Of a stretch of 64,000 nt of DNA, positions 47,892 to 64,000 are shown one piece after another. A model generated the notes under the pieces. That model was not told the origin of the DNA. It saw only the letters and a list, made by a program, of their open reading frames with translations, and searched no databases. The stretch is from Deinococcus aestuarii (GTDB lineage Bacteria > Deinococcota > Deinococci > Deinococcales > Deinococcaceae): the NCBI RefSeq assembly GCF_018863415.1, contig NZ_JAHKSN010000004.1:62001-126000 (forward strand), read 5' to 3'. Made by a program: the position numbers and the translations under genes. Position 1 is the first letter of the stretch; every line of letters starts with the position of its first letter.

Positions 47892-49523
47892 TCAGCGGCT
47901 CCACAGGTCGCAGCGGTGCTCCTGCCGGAAGCCGGTGCTCTCGGCCACGCGGCCCGGCGCGAAGGTGAGGAGGTTGTTCCGGGCCAGGTCGAGCGGACGC
48001 CACGCGGGGAGACCGGGCCGGGCGGGCGAGGACGGATCGCCGCTGCGGGCGAAGTTCGCCCAGTAGGTGCGCATCAACCGGGCGAGGTCGGCCTGGACGG
48101 GGGTGAAACGGGCGGGGTCGGCGAGGCCCGTCAGCGGCGTGCCGAAGACGCTGATGATCTCGGCGGCGTGGTAGGCGCCGTAGCTCGGGACACCGGCGGT
48201 GGGCGGGAAGGCGATGGGCGCCGTGCGGTCGCGGAATTCGTAGGCGTACACGGGCGTCACGCGGGCGAGGGCGCGGGCGATGTCGTTGACCGGACAGGCG
48301 AAGAGCCCGTCGGTCACGAGGGCGGCGGCGGCCAGCCCCACCGTCGGGTAGTCGCGGGCCGCGTACTGGGCGAGGACGCGCGGCGCGTTCCAGCCCTCCA
48401 GCACGCCGACGAGGGCCCAGTACTGCCACACGGGAATGTCCGCCCGGGCCCCCAGCGGGGCCACGAAGAGCGTCCCCTCGTCGAGGTTGCTGCCGATCAA
48501 TACGGGCACGCGGTTTATGCTCCCGTCCGCGAACACGTCCGCCGGGGCGCGGGGCACCGTGCCGTCACCGTACACGGGCGGCAGGTCGACCGCGCCGGGG
48601 GCCCGCTGCCCCGGGACGGGCGTGCCGAGCAGCCGCCCCACCGGCACCCCGCGCAGGCAGGCGGCGTCTCCCTCCGGGCAGCCGAGCGCGCGGGCGTACT
48701 CCCGGCCCGTGTTCAGCGCCTGGGTCACGGGCACCATGTTGATCTCGGGGGTGCAGGGCCCGCTCTGGAGGACCGCCTTGTCGAACAGGCCCGCCGCCCC
48801 CGGCGAGGCGAGCTGCGCGCACACGCTCATGCCGCCCGCCGATTCACCGAAGACGGTGACGTTGGCGGGGTCGCCCCCGAAGGCGGCGGCGTTCGCCCGC
48901 ACCCAGCGCAGCGCGGCCTGCTGGTCGAGAAGGCCGTAGTTCCCCAGCGTCCGCCCCTCCAGCAAGCTGGGCGCGGCGAGGAAGCCCAGGGGCCCCAGGC
49001 GGTAGTTCACGGTGACGACGACGACCCCCTGCTCGCGGGCCAGCACCCGGGCGTCGTAATCGTTTCCCGCCCCATTCTCAAAGGAGCCGCCGTGAATCCA
49101 CACCATCACGGGGGCGCGCAGGGCCCCGGCGGGAGCCGTCACGTTCAGGAAGAGGCAATCCTCCGACCCGCGCAACCCGCCGCCGATCTGCCGGGGCCGC
49201 GTCTGCGCGCACGCCTGCCCGGGGAGGGAGGCGTCACGCTCCCCCGTCCAGGCGGCGGCGGGTCGAGCCGCGCGCCAGCGCAGCTCCCCGACAGGCGGCG
49301 CGGCGTAGGGCACCCCCTGGAAGACCCGCACGCCCGCCTGCTCGCGGCCCACGAGCGTGCCCTGGGCCACCCGCGCCCGAACCGGAGCCCCCTGCGCGGC
49401 GGTGGGTGCCGCCTGCACGGGCGGCAGGGGCGTCTCCTGGGCCGACGTGGTGATGGATTCCTGGGCGCCCGCCCCGCCCACGAGCAGGGCCGCGAGAAGC
49501 AGCGAACGTGTACAACGTGCCAT
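47892..49523 (-). CDS. Secreted type-B carboxylesterase
   Basis: 543 aa. A signal peptide (ARCTRSLLLAALLVGGAGA) and a Pro/Ala-rich linker precede a full alpha/beta hydrolase of the cholinesterase-like family: FQGVPYAAPPVGELRW, SEDCLFLNV, VMVWIHGGSFENGAG (oxyanion hole), VTVFGESAGGMSVC (nucleophile Ser), the Glu in GSNLDEGTLF and a His in SYGAYHAAEI. Several cysteines could form disulfides outside the cell. Natural ester substrate unknown. Confidence 0.9.
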   Translation of the reverse strand: MARCTRSLLLAALLVGGAGAQESITTSAQETPLPPVQAAPTAAQGAPVRARVAQGTLVGREQAGVRVFQGVPYAAPPVGELRWRAARPAAAWTGERDASLPGQACAQTRPRQIGGGLRGSEDCLFLNVTAPAGALRAPVMVWIHGGSFENGAGNDYDARVLAREQGVVVVTVNYRLGPLGFLAAPSLLEGRTLGNYGLLDQQAALRWVRANAAAFGGDPANVTVFGESAGGMSVCAQLASPGAAGLFDKAVLQSGPCTPEINMVPVTQALNTGREYARALGCPEGDAACLRGVPVGRLLGTPVPGQRAPGAVDLPPVYGDGTVPRAPADVFADGSINRVPVLIGSNLDEGTLFVAPLGARADIPVWQYWALVGVLEGWNAPRVLAQYAARDYPTVGLAAAALVTDGLFACPVNDIARALARVTPVYAYEFRDRTAPIAFPPTAGVPSYGAYHAAEIISVFGTPLTGLADPARFTPVQADLARLMRTYWANFARSGDPSSPARPGLPAWRPLDLARNNLLTFAPGRVAESTGFRQEHRCDLWSR

Positions 49524-49528
49524 ACGGC

Positions 49529-49534
49529 AGCGTA
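49529..49534 (-). promoter_or_regulatory. Leaderless-type -10 box (TACGCT)
   Basis: Five nt before the ATG at 49523 on the minus strand. Confidence 0.45.
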
Positions 49535-49654
49535 TAGCGGTGACGCCAGACCGGGAAACAGGAGGGTCTTTGCCGAAGACCAATGCGTGACGCGGCCGAC
49601 AATGGGAACCCGCCGCCGAACGTGGGGGGTCCGGGGCGGGGTCGGGAAGTGGGC

Positions 49655-51522
<1,868 letters not shown>

Positions 51523-51526
<4 letters not shown>

Positions 51527-51567
51527 CCGCTGGCCCTGCTCCCCTGGCTGCATTGTCCGGGCGTCAT
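51523..51567 (-). CDS. Possible leaderless leader peptide overlapping ftsH
   Basis: The first ATG after a TACACT box (5 nt spacing) opens a 14-codon frame, [14 protein letters not shown], whose TGA overlaps the ftsH ATG as ATGA. The ftsH start itself has no strong Shine-Dalgarno. The peptide could be translated from a leaderless mRNA and couple translation to ftsH. Evidence is positional only. Confidence 0.45.
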
Positions 51568-51572
51568 GCCTC

Positions 51573-51578
51573 AGTGTA
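51573..51578 (-). promoter_or_regulatory. -10 box (TACACT) for the ftsH transcript
   Basis: It lies five nt before the leader-peptide ATG and about 47 nt before the ftsH ATG. No clear -35. Confidence 0.45.
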
Positions 51579-51676
51579 GGGCGTGGGCCCCGGGAAACTC
51601 TGGAACCGAAATGGCGATGTTCGGCGGCCGGGTCCGGCCCGGCAGGACCCACCCCCTCCTTGACCCAGCCTTGAAG

Positions 51677-51697
51677 CTTGAGCGCACTGCACTCAAC
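51677..51697. promoter_or_regulatory. HAIR-like inverted repeat, candidate HspR operator
   Basis: CTTGAGC-N7-ACTCAAC matches the HspR-associated inverted repeat (CTTGAGT-N7-ACTCAAG) at 12 of 14 positions. It ends 4 bp upstream of the dnaK -35 box and lies about 100 bp upstream of the ftsH -10, so it could control both heat-shock genes. Confidence 0.75.
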
Positions 51698-51701
51698 TCT
51701 A

Positions 51702-51730
51702 TTGACTGCTGGCAACTGTGGGCTTATGCT
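51702..51730 (+). promoter_or_regulatory. Promoter of dnaK
   Basis: -35 TTGACT (51702-51707), 17-bp spacer, -10 TATGCT (51725-51730). The HAIR element adjoins the -35. Confidence 0.8.
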
Positions 51731-51793
51731 GTGGTCAGTTTCAGAACTGCTCCTCCCGCAGGCGCAGCATCCCCCATAGCCAAGGAGTCAAAC

Positions 51794-53689
<1,896 letters not shown>

Positions 53690-53760
53690 CGTCCGCTCCG
53701 TCAACAGACTTCAGGGGGAGAGGACGGCCAGCGTGCCCCTCTCCCCTCTCCTCTAGCCCC

Positions 53761-53766
53761 TATCTT
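53761..53766 (+). promoter_or_regulatory. -10-like box (TATCTT) upstream of grpE
   Basis: Seven nt before the ATG at 53774; could allow separate leaderless expression of grpE. Confidence 0.35.
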
Positions 53767-53773
53767 CAAGGGC

Positions 53774-54433
<660 letters not shown>

Positions 54434-54447
54434 GAGGGTGATCCACG

Positions 54448-55227
54448 GTGGCTGACCGGAAGAAGACGCCAACTCCAGAGCGCGCGGCCCCGTCAGCCGT
54501 CAACGACCCGCTGCACGGCGTGACGCTGGAGCGCATCGTCACCCACCTGCGCGACGAGTACGGCTGGGCGGAGCTGGGGCGGCGGGTGCCGGTGCGCTGC
54601 TTTCAGCAAGACCCCAGCGTGACGAGCAGCCTGAAGTTCCTGCGGCGGGTGCCGTGGGCACGGGAGGCGGTGGAGCGTGAGTATCTGCGCCTGCGGCAAC
54701 AGGAAGAGGTCAACCCCTTCGTTCGGTTGGTTCGGCAGGGCGCGCACCAGGAGCTTCTGGCCCTCATCGCCTCCGGTGACCCTTCCGCCTCCCAGGCCAA
54801 AGCCCACCTCGCGCTCGGGTGGATGCTGCGGCACCTCCCGGGGCAGGACGAGAAGACGCTGCGCCACGTTCTCCTCCCCGTCCTGGGCTTCGTGCAGGAC
54901 GTGAACTTCCGGCCGGAGGGTGCGCCCATGCCGCTGCTGAGCCTCGCCATCGACCGGGAGGCGCCCGCCGCCTTCATCCGCGAACTCCTGAACCGGGGCG
55001 CGGACGCGAACGACGCCCGCTTCTGGCTCCCCCTCCTCCACACGACCGACGTGGAGGGGATGGCCTACCGGGAGAGCCGCCGCGCGCCGCGCACGGACGT
55101 TCTGGACCTGCTGCTCGCGCATGGGGCCGACCCGAACCGGGCGGACGAGCGGGGGTACACGGCGCTGGAGATCGCACGGGCCTACGGGCTGAAAGCGGTC
55201 CTCAACAAACTCTCCCCTCTTCTCTAG
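54448..55227 (+). CDS. VF530 (DUF2132)-ankyrin fusion protein
   Basis: 259 aa. Residues about 20-82 match the small VF530 domain ([52 protein letters not shown]), normally a stand-alone protein of about 70 residues. The rest is helical and ends in ankyrin-like repeats ([40 protein letters not shown] then [10 protein letters not shown]). The GTG start follows AGGAGGG. It lies between grpE and dnaJ, so it is probably expressed with the chaperones. Function unknown. Confidence 0.75.
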   Translation: MADRKKTPTPERAAPSAVNDPLHGVTLERIVTHLRDEYGWAELGRRVPVRCFQQDPSVTSSLKFLRRVPWAREAVEREYLRLRQQEEVNPFVRLVRQGAHQELLALIASGDPSASQAKAHLALGWMLRHLPGQDEKTLRHVLLPVLGFVQDVNFRPEGAPMPLLSLAIDREAPAAFIRELLNRGADANDARFWLPLLHTTDVEGMAYRESRRAPRTDVLDLLLAHGADPNRADERGYTALEIARAYGLKAVLNKLSPLL

Positions 55228-55267
55228 CTTCCCCGCTTCACCCACAGACGACAGAAAGGAGGTGGAT

Positions 55268-56188
55268 ATGGCCTACAAGGACTACTACGACGTTCTCGGC
55301 GTCTCACGCGGCGCCTCGGACGCCGACATCAAGAGCGCGTACCGCAAGCTCGCCAAGCAGTACCACCCCGACAAGAACCAGGGCGACGAGAAGGCGGCCG
55401 AACGCTTCAAGGAAATCGGCGAGGCGTACGCGGTGCTCTCCGACCCGGAGAAGCGGCAGGTCTACGACCAGTTCGGGCACACCGGGCAGGTGCCGCCGGG
55501 CTACGGCGGGGCGGGCGGAGGCTTCCAGGGCGGCGACTTCGCGGGCTTCGACCCCTCGCAGTTCAGCGACTTCTTCCAGGGCTTATTCGGCATGGGCGGA
55601 CGGCGCGGCGGGGGCGGTGGGTTCCAGGGGGGCGGCTCCCCGGGCGGGCAGGTGAACCTCGAAGACCTGCTCGGCGGCATTGGCGGCACCCAGGGGCGAA
55701 GATTCGTGCAGAACGTGGAGGGCGAACTCCAGGTCACCCTGGAAGAAGCGTTCAACGGCTCGGACGAGGTGATCAACGTGGACGGCAAACGCCTGAGCCT
55801 GCGCGTTCCGGCGGGCACGCGCGACGGCAGCCGCCTGCGCCTCGCCGGGCAGGCCCCGGGGGGCGGCGACGTGCTGCTCACCATCCGGGTGCTTGAGGAC
55901 GCCCGCTTCGACCTCGACGGCGACGACCTGATCACGGCGGTGGACGTGCCCGCGCCCGTGGCCGCGCTCGGCGGGGACGTGACGGTGCAGACGCTCGGCG
56001 GCGGCGGCCACCTCAGGATTCCCGCCGGAAGCAGCGGCGGGCGCCGGATGCGGCTGCGCGGCCAGGGCTGGCCGAAGAAGGACGGCACGCGCGGGGACCT
56101 CTACGTGCGGTTGAACCTCACCATCCCGAAGGACCTCGGCGAAGAGGAGCGGGAACTGTACCGCCGGTTGCGCGAGCTGCGGGAGTAG
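55268..56188 (+). CDS. dnaJ: DnaJ-type co-chaperone without zinc finger
   Basis: 306 aa. The J domain ([23 protein letters not shown] in [10 protein letters not shown]) activates DnaK. A long Gly/Phe-rich region (about 75-130) follows, then two C-terminal beta domains; no CxxCxGxG zinc repeats are present, so this is a class II/CbpA-like protein. AAGGAGGTGG lies directly before the ATG. Confidence 0.93.
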   Translation: MAYKDYYDVLGVSRGASDADIKSAYRKLAKQYHPDKNQGDEKAAERFKEIGEAYAVLSDPEKRQVYDQFGHTGQVPPGYGGAGGGFQGGDFAGFDPSQFSDFFQGLFGMGGRRGGGGGFQGGGSPGGQVNLEDLLGGIGGTQGRRFVQNVEGELQVTLEEAFNGSDEVINVDGKRLSLRVPAGTRDGSRLRLAGQAPGGGDVLLTIRVLEDARFDLDGDDLITAVDVPAPVAALGGDVTVQTLGGGGHLRIPAGSSGGRRMRLRGQGWPKKDGTRGDLYVRLNLTIPKDLGEEERELYRRLRELRE

Positions 56189-56259
56189 GGAGGGCGCCCG
56201 GTCGAGAGCGTTCGGCGGTCGGCAGACTGCTTCACCAGGAAAACGGGCCTCCTGAGCAG

Positions 56260-56290
56260 AACCGTTTCCTCTTCCGGGGACGGTTTCTTT
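56260..56290 (+). terminator. Terminator of the dnaK cluster
   Basis: AACCGT (plus two G.U and two C-G pairs) pairs with ACGGTT across a 6-nt loop, followed by TCTTT. Confidence 0.65.
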
Positions 56291-56380
56291 GCTTGCGGGC
56301 TCGACGACCCGGACGCGGCCACCGAGGGCGGTCGGGGCAGCCTTATTGGCAGGTGGAGTGGCCGAGTACCATGAGAGGGC

Positions 56381-56719
56381 ATGAAAAGACACCTCGCTCT
56401 GCTGGCCGCCTGCCTTCCCCTGCTGTGCGCGTGCAGCCAGGCCAGCGTGCCCGAACAGCTCACCCTTTACACGGATTCGGTCCTGGTGGAGTGCGGCGGC
56501 TTCACGGTCCCCGGCTCCATAGCCTGCTTCCAGACGTACCGCCTGCCGGAAAACACCCCCTACCATCGCTTCTTCAGGAACGAAATCCAGGGGTTCACCT
56601 TCGAAGCAGGCTCCGAGTACACCCTGCTCGTCTCCGTGAAGCGCATCGAAAACCCACCTGCGGACGGGTCGAGCCTGGAGTACACCCTGATTGGTGTGCT
56701 GGATCAGCGTCGCCCCTAG
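56381..56719 (+). CDS. DUF4377 lipoprotein
   Basis: 112 aa. MKRHLALLAACLPLLCAC is a lipoprotein signal with lipobox LCAC. The mature domain contains IQGFTFEAGSEYTLLVSVKR and ENPPADGSSLEYTLIGVLD, the pattern of DUF4377, whose members include heat-shock HslJ-linked lipoproteins; function unknown. A TACCAT box lies 8 nt before the ATG. Confidence 0.75.
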   Translation: MKRHLALLAACLPLLCACSQASVPEQLTLYTDSVLVECGGFTVPGSIACFQTYRLPENTPYHRFFRNEIQGFTFEAGSEYTLLVSVKRIENPPADGSSLEYTLIGVLDQRRP

Positions 56720-56862
56720 CCAGCTTCGCTCGCGCTCAGGACGACAATTCTTCTTTCGTCAAACGCTCCAGGGAACGGACGCACCGGGCACGTCATCCCC
56801 CAGCGTCCTCTGGTAAGGCTGGGCGTGCTGAGCCTGCCGCGCTGTCACCGAGCGGAAAGACG

Positions 56863-56893
56863 AGGGCTCCCTCCAGACTCGGAAGGGAGCCCT
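56863..56893. terminator. Hairpin downstream of the CBS gene
   Basis: AGGGCTCCCT pairs perfectly with AGGGAGCCCT. The minus-strand side continues TCGTCTTTCC, the plus-strand side is not T-rich, so it most likely serves the CBS gene. Confidence 0.55.
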
Positions 56894-56909
56894 TCGCACT
56901 TGCCCGCCC

Positions 56910-57338
<429 letters not shown>

Positions 57339-57344
57339 AGGTGA

Positions 57345-57350
57345 ACCGTA
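57345..57350 (-). promoter_or_regulatory. Leaderless-type -10 box (TACGGT)
   Basis: Six nt before the ATG at 57338 on the minus strand. Confidence 0.45.
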
Positions 57351-57398
57351 AGCCCCGGGGCGCCGTCCTCTCGTGGGAACTTGCTAAAGAAGGCCACG

Positions 57399-57432
57399 AA
57401 AAGGGGAAGGCGCCCACTCCGGCGCCTTCCCC
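57399..57432 (-). terminator. Strong terminator of the subtilase gene
   Basis: A perfect 12-bp stem (GGGGAAGGCGCC/GGCGCCTTCCCC) with a 6-nt loop is followed on the minus strand by TTTTCG. Confidence 0.85.
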
Positions 57433-57463
57433 TGCTGACTGCTGATCGCTGACGGCTGACCGC

Positions 57464-57466
<3 letters not shown>
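57432..57466. repeat. CTGA-word tract between the subtilase stop and its terminator
   Basis: CTGCTGACTGCTGATCGCTG then ACGGCTGACCGCC. It touches the TAG stop codon on one side and the terminator on the other. Same word family as 26305-26334 and 30443-30456. Confidence 0.55.
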
Positions 57467-59986
<2,520 letters not shown>

Positions 59987-59993
59987 GCCACCC

Positions 59994-59999
59994 AAGCTA
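59994..59999 (-). promoter_or_regulatory. Leaderless-type -10 box (TAGCTT)
   Basis: Seven nt before the ATG at 59986 on the minus strand. Confidence 0.4.
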
Positions 60000-60100
60000 G
60001 CGGGGGGCCGGTGACGCGCCCTGAAGCCCCGGTGAGGAGTTCTTGAAGTGGGGTCAGGGGCGCGTCATCTTGGGCTCAGGAAGGCCCCGGGCGCCCACCC

Positions 60101-60823
60101 TTAGCGGGTGTAGCCGAAGATCACGCCGCCCTCGTGGATCGTGCCGTGCATCATGCTCAGACGGTAGTAGCTGAAGACGACCTGCCCCCCGGCGAGTTGC
60201 AGGAGTTGCAGTTGCCCGTTGACCCCGTTTTGCGTGACCGGGCTGTTGCCCTTGACCACCCACTCGTAGCCGCCGCGAATGTCGAGCGTGCGGTCGGGGG
60301 CGGCGCTCACCGGGATGGGCCGGGGCCGGGTGGCGAAACCCTCCGGGGTCCGCAACTCGCCCGTCGTGAGGTCGAGGACCAGCCCGCGCAGGACACCGCC
60401 CAGGCCGGGGGCGTCCCCGAACCTCAGGCGGTTGCCCTCCCGGCTCAGCGGCAGCTTGAGCACCTTGCCCGTCGCGGTCAGCACGGGCTGGAACACCAGA
60501 TACCGCTCGAACTCGGTGCGGGTGATGCCCAGCCGCTCGTCGTAGGCGGGTTTTTGCCCCTTGGCCGCGCTCACCATCACGGCGCGCAGGGCGTCGGGGC
60601 TGCCGCCCGCCCGGGTGACCTGCTGCTGCAACGCCACCAGGGTCAGCCGGGGTTGCTGCTCCATGAACTGCACGATCTGCCCCGGCTGCGGCAACAGCGC
60701 CCCGAGCCTGGCCGCCCAGCCGCCCGGAGAGGGGAGCGAGGCCGTTCCCGCCAGCGCGAGCGCGCCCGTCACCGTGACGGCGAGGGCAAGCAGCGGTTGC
60801 AGGGGAAGACGGGCGGCTCTCAT
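60101..60823 (-). CDS. Secreted hypothetical protein
   Basis: 240 aa. A signal/anchor segment (PLQPLLALAVTVTGALALAG) is followed by a helical region and a beta-rich part (EFERYLVFQPVLTATGKVLK, LVLDLTTGELRTPEG, GGQVVFSYYRLSMMHG). No family recognised. A TATGCT box lies ten nt upstream of the ATG, close to but not exactly leaderless. An ATG five codons earlier is the alternative start. Confidence 0.6.
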   Translation of the reverse strand: MRAARLPLQPLLALAVTVTGALALAGTASLPSPGGWAARLGALLPQPGQIVQFMEQQPRLTLVALQQQVTRAGGSPDALRAVMVSAAKGQKPAYDERLGITRTEFERYLVFQPVLTATGKVLKLPLSREGNRLRFGDAPGLGGVLRGLVLDLTTGELRTPEGFATRPRPIPVSAAPDRTLDIRGGYEWVVKGNSPVTQNGVNGQLQLLQLAGGQVVFSYYRLSMMHGTIHEGGVIFGYTR

Positions 60824-60948
60824 GCCGAAGGCGAGCATACGGCCCCCGGGTGAGAATTCCCCGTCCCCAGGCTCATCCCGCCTCACCCCGGCGTCAGGTG
60901 CCCGTCACCTTCGCGGCGGGCACCTGACGGGGCGGGCAGCGGGGGGCT

Positions 60949-61866
<918 letters not shown>

Positions 61867-61963
61867 GGGGGCCTCCTTTGGCGGGTTCCACTCTACCCGC
61901 CGTGAACGGGAGGGGGAACGAATCGGCTATCCCGGACGGGGGCGGTGCCCCAGCCCCGGGCGG

Positions 61964-61969
61964 TAGGAT
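61964..61969 (+). promoter_or_regulatory. Leaderless-type -10 box (TAGGAT)
   Basis: Six nt before the ATG at 61976. Confidence 0.5.
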
Positions 61970-61975
61970 AGGTCC

Positions 61976-63190
61976 ATGACGACCTCCACTCTCCCCGTGC
62001 CCGACTTCGCGGCGCGGATGGCCGAGCGGGCCCGGCGCATGAACGCGAGCGCCATCCGCGAGATCCTCAAGATCACCCAGGAACCCGACGTGATCAGTTT
62101 CGCGGGCGGCCTCCCCGCCCCCGAACTCTTCCCCATCGAGGACGTGCGCCAGGCGACGGACGCCGTGCTCACCCGCTACGGGTCGGCGGCGCTGCAATAC
62201 TCCACGACGGAGGGGCACCCGCCGCTGCGCCGCTGGATCGCACAGCGGGCCGGAATCGAGCCGCACCACGTCCAGATCGTGACCGGCAGCCAGCAGGGGC
62301 TCGACCTCCTGGGCAAGGTCCTGATCGACGAGGGGGACGTGGTGCTCGTGGAGTCGCCGACCTACCTGGGCGCCCTCCAGTCCTTCCAGCCGTACGGGCC
62401 GCGCTACGTGCAGCTTCCCACCGACGACCACGGCATCGACACGGACGCGCTGGAAGCGGTGCTGAGGGCCCAGCCCGCCAAGCTGCTGTACGCCATCCCC
62501 AACTTCCAGAACCCGACGGGCCGCACGCTGAGCCTGGAGCGCCGCCGCCGCCTCGTCGAGCTGACGGCGCGGTACGGGGTGCTGGTGATCGAGGACGACC
62601 CCTACGGCAAGCTGCGCTTCACGGGCGAGGAGCTGCCGAGCCTCTACGACCTCGCGCTGGAGCTGGCGGGGGGGCCCGAGCGCAGCCACGTCATCTATTG
62701 CAGCTCCTTTTCCAAGACGCTCGTGCCGGGCCTGCGCGACGCCTGGCTCCAGGCCGCCACGCCCATCATCGGCAAGGTGGTGCAGGCCAAGCAGGGGGCG
62801 GACCTCCACACGCCCACCCTCAACCAGATGATCGTCACCGAACTCGTGGACGACGTGATGCCGCGCCAGATCGAACTCGTGAAGCGGGCCTACGGGGAGC
62901 GGGCGCGGAACATGGTGGCGAAGATCGGGGAGCACCTGCCCGCAGGCATCCACCACACCACGCCCGAGGGGGGGATGTTCCTGTGGGTCACGCTGCCGGA
63001 GGGGATCGACACCCAGCCCATGCTGGCGCGGGCGGTGGCGCGCAAGGTCGCATACGTGCCCGGCAATCCCTTCTTCGCGCTGGGCGGCGGGCACAACACC
63101 ATGCGCCTGAGCTATTCGAGCGCGACGCCGGAGCAGATCGACACCGGGCTGAGAGCGCTGGGGGAGACGATCCGGGAGGCGCTGGACTGA
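61976..63190 (+). CDS. PLP-dependent aminotransferase, LysN/2-aminoadipate aminotransferase-like
   Basis: 404 aa. It matches the multi-substrate aminotransferases of the Thermus LysN/kynurenine aminotransferase II group: ISFAGGLPAPELFPIED, LQYSTTEGHPPLRRWIA, VTGSQQGLDLLGKVLIDEGD, IPNFQNPTGRTLS, IEDDPYGKLRF and the PLP lysine in YCSSFSKTLVPGLR. Since Deinococcus-Thermus organisms make lysine via 2-aminoadipate, a role there is plausible, but aromatic or branched substrates are also possible. Confidence 0.88.
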   Translation: MTTSTLPVPDFAARMAERARRMNASAIREILKITQEPDVISFAGGLPAPELFPIEDVRQATDAVLTRYGSAALQYSTTEGHPPLRRWIAQRAGIEPHHVQIVTGSQQGLDLLGKVLIDEGDVVLVESPTYLGALQSFQPYGPRYVQLPTDDHGIDTDALEAVLRAQPAKLLYAIPNFQNPTGRTLSLERRRRLVELTARYGVLVIEDDPYGKLRFTGEELPSLYDLALELAGGPERSHVIYCSSFSKTLVPGLRDAWLQAATPIIGKVVQAKQGADLHTPTLNQMIVTELVDDVMPRQIELVKRAYGERARNMVAKIGEHLPAGIHHTTPEGGMFLWVTLPEGIDTQPMLARAVARKVAYVPGNPFFALGGGHNTMRLSYSSATPEQIDTGLRALGETIREALD

Positions 63191-63252
63191 GGGGAGGCAG
63201 AGAGTGGGGCGCGGGACGCGGGAGGTTCGTTCTTTCCCCGCTTCCCGCGCAC

Positions 63253-63258
63253 TATCAT
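63253..63258 (+). promoter_or_regulatory. -10 box (TATCAT) upstream of murI
   Basis: Eight nt before the ATG at 63267, with TTCTTT 17 bp upstream as a weak -35. Confidence 0.45.
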
Positions 63259-63266
63259 CCTCCCCG

Positions 63267-64000
63267 ATGAGCCCTGACCGCCCCCTCGGCGTCTTCGACA
63301 GCGGCGTCGGCGGCCTGAGCGTCCTCGCCGAGCTGCGGCGGGCGCTGCCGGGCGAGGACTTCCTGTACCTGGCGGACACAGCCCACGTCCCCTACGGCGC
63401 GCGGACGGACGAGGACATCCGCGACCTCACCGCGCGAGCGGTGGCGGCCCTGCACGCGCGGGGCGCCAAGGGCGTGGTCGTCGCGTGCAACACGGCCTCG
63501 GCCTTCAGCCTGACGCACCTGCGGGAGCGGTACGGGTCGGGCGAGGGGCCCTTCCCGGTGATCGGCCTCGTGCCCGCCGTCAAGCCTGCGGTCGCGGCCA
63601 CGAGGTCGGGTGTGGTCGGCGTGCTGGCGACTCCGGGCACCCTACGCGGCTCGCTCTTGCAGGACGTGATCCGGCAGTGGGCCGAGCCTGCGGGCGTGCG
63701 GGTCCTGACCGCCGTGAGCGCCGACCTCGTGCCGCTGGTGGAATCGGGGCGGGCGGAGAGCGACGAGGCGCGGGCCGTGCTGCGGGAGGTGCTGACGCCG
63801 CTGAGGGACGCCGGGGCGGATCAACTCGTCCTCGGCTGCACCCATTACCCCTTCCTGGCGGGCAGCGTCCGCGCCGAGTTCGGGGAGACCTTCGCGCTGG
63901 TGGACAGCGGGGCGGCGGTGGCGCGGCATACCCGCAACGTGCTGTGCGGGGCCGGGCTGCTGCGGGAGGGCGGGGCGGGCGGGAGCGTCACCTACCTCGT
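63267..64000 (+). CDS. murI: Glutamate racemase, C-terminus cut by the window
   Basis: 244 codons are present and the gene runs off the end. It makes D-glutamate for peptidoglycan. The two catalytic cysteines are in VVACNTASAFSLTHL and VLGCTHYPFL; LGVFDSGVGGLSVLAELRRA is the N-terminal signature. The ATG follows a TATCAT box; no ribosome-binding site is clear. Confidence 0.95.
   Translation, partial: MSPDRPLGVFDSGVGGLSVLAELRRALPGEDFLYLADTAHVPYGARTDEDIRDLTARAVAALHARGAKGVVVACNTASAFSLTHLRERYGSGEGPFPVIGLVPAVKPAVAATRSGVVGVLATPGTLRGSLLQDVIRQWAEPAGVRVLTAVSADLVPLVESGRAESDEARAVLREVLTPLRDAGADQLVLGCTHYPFLAGSVRAEFGETFALVDSGAAVARHTRNVLCGAGLLREGGAGGSVTYL

Overview
The window is a 64 kb piece of a high-GC chromosome that looks like a Deinococcus. 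The evidence is a nine-gene V/A-type ATPase operon instead of an F-type one, a DsbA-family FrnE oxidoreductase with both CXXC and CX4C motifs, a bacterial type IB topoisomerase, a GNAT-type N-acetylglutamate synthase with an arginine cluster, a dnaK promoter carrying an HspR-type (HAIR) inverted repeat, and many genes with a TANNNT -10 box only 5-8 nt before the start codon (the leaderless architecture reported for Deinococcus deserti). Gene density is high and most genes run in long overlapping strings. The genus is an inference; no rRNA or tRNA gene is present.

Layout: 1-2.6 kb holds the start of dnaB (minus strand), two type IV pilin-like genes and an O-antigen-ligase/oligosaccharyltransferase-like membrane protein. 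2.9-6.8 kb holds small metabolic genes including gpsA. 6.8-15.5 kb is the V/A-ATPase operon on the minus strand (G-I-K-E-C-F-A-B-D). 15.8-17.6 kb is glnK-amtB with a clear promoter. 17.7-20.4 kb has an M42 peptidase and pth. 20.5-21.8 kb is an AT-rich insert with one orphan gene. 21.8-33.1 kb is one co-directional minus-strand run: argG, DinB, two GNATs, argH, HIT, two GNATs, argA, a hypothetical gene, carA, a secreted protein, ung, a DUF7336-like gene, topoisomerase IB and a DoxX-like protein. 33.4-35.8 kb has an outer-membrane-like protein, an aminotransferase and a LysE exporter. 35.8-43.3 kb is an accessory zone around carB: a PIN/Phd pair, a DUF433 gene, orphan genes, a DUF2268-like metalloprotease, a PIN/HTH pair and an RHH antitoxin-like gene. 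43.4-49.5 kb has secreted and redox proteins (esterase-like hydrolase, excalibur protein, msrB, a GH5 hydrolase, frnE, a type-B carboxylesterase). 49.6-56.2 kb is the proteostasis block, ftsH divergent from dnaK-grpE-(VF530/ankyrin)-dnaJ. 56.4-64 kb has a CBS protein, a large secreted subtilase, fba, a LysN-like aminotransferase and the start of murI.

How it fits together: argA, argG, argH, carA and carB supply arginine and pyrimidine precursors, and argG is preceded by a pair of ARG-box-like palindromes. glnK-amtB handles ammonium. ftsH and dnaK share a control region with a HAIR element, and ftsH has a candidate leaderless 14-codon leader peptide whose stop overlaps its start codon.

The most unusual observation is in the accessory zones. 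Three times a gene's 3' end recurs as a second, in-frame copy including the stop codon: the carB C-terminus reappears just before an AT-rich metalloprotease gene, the topoisomerase IB C-terminus reappears next to the AT-rich orphan gene, and two otherwise unrelated antitoxin-like proteins end in the same tail. This suggests that 3' ends of conserved genes act as junctions for cargo acquisition here.
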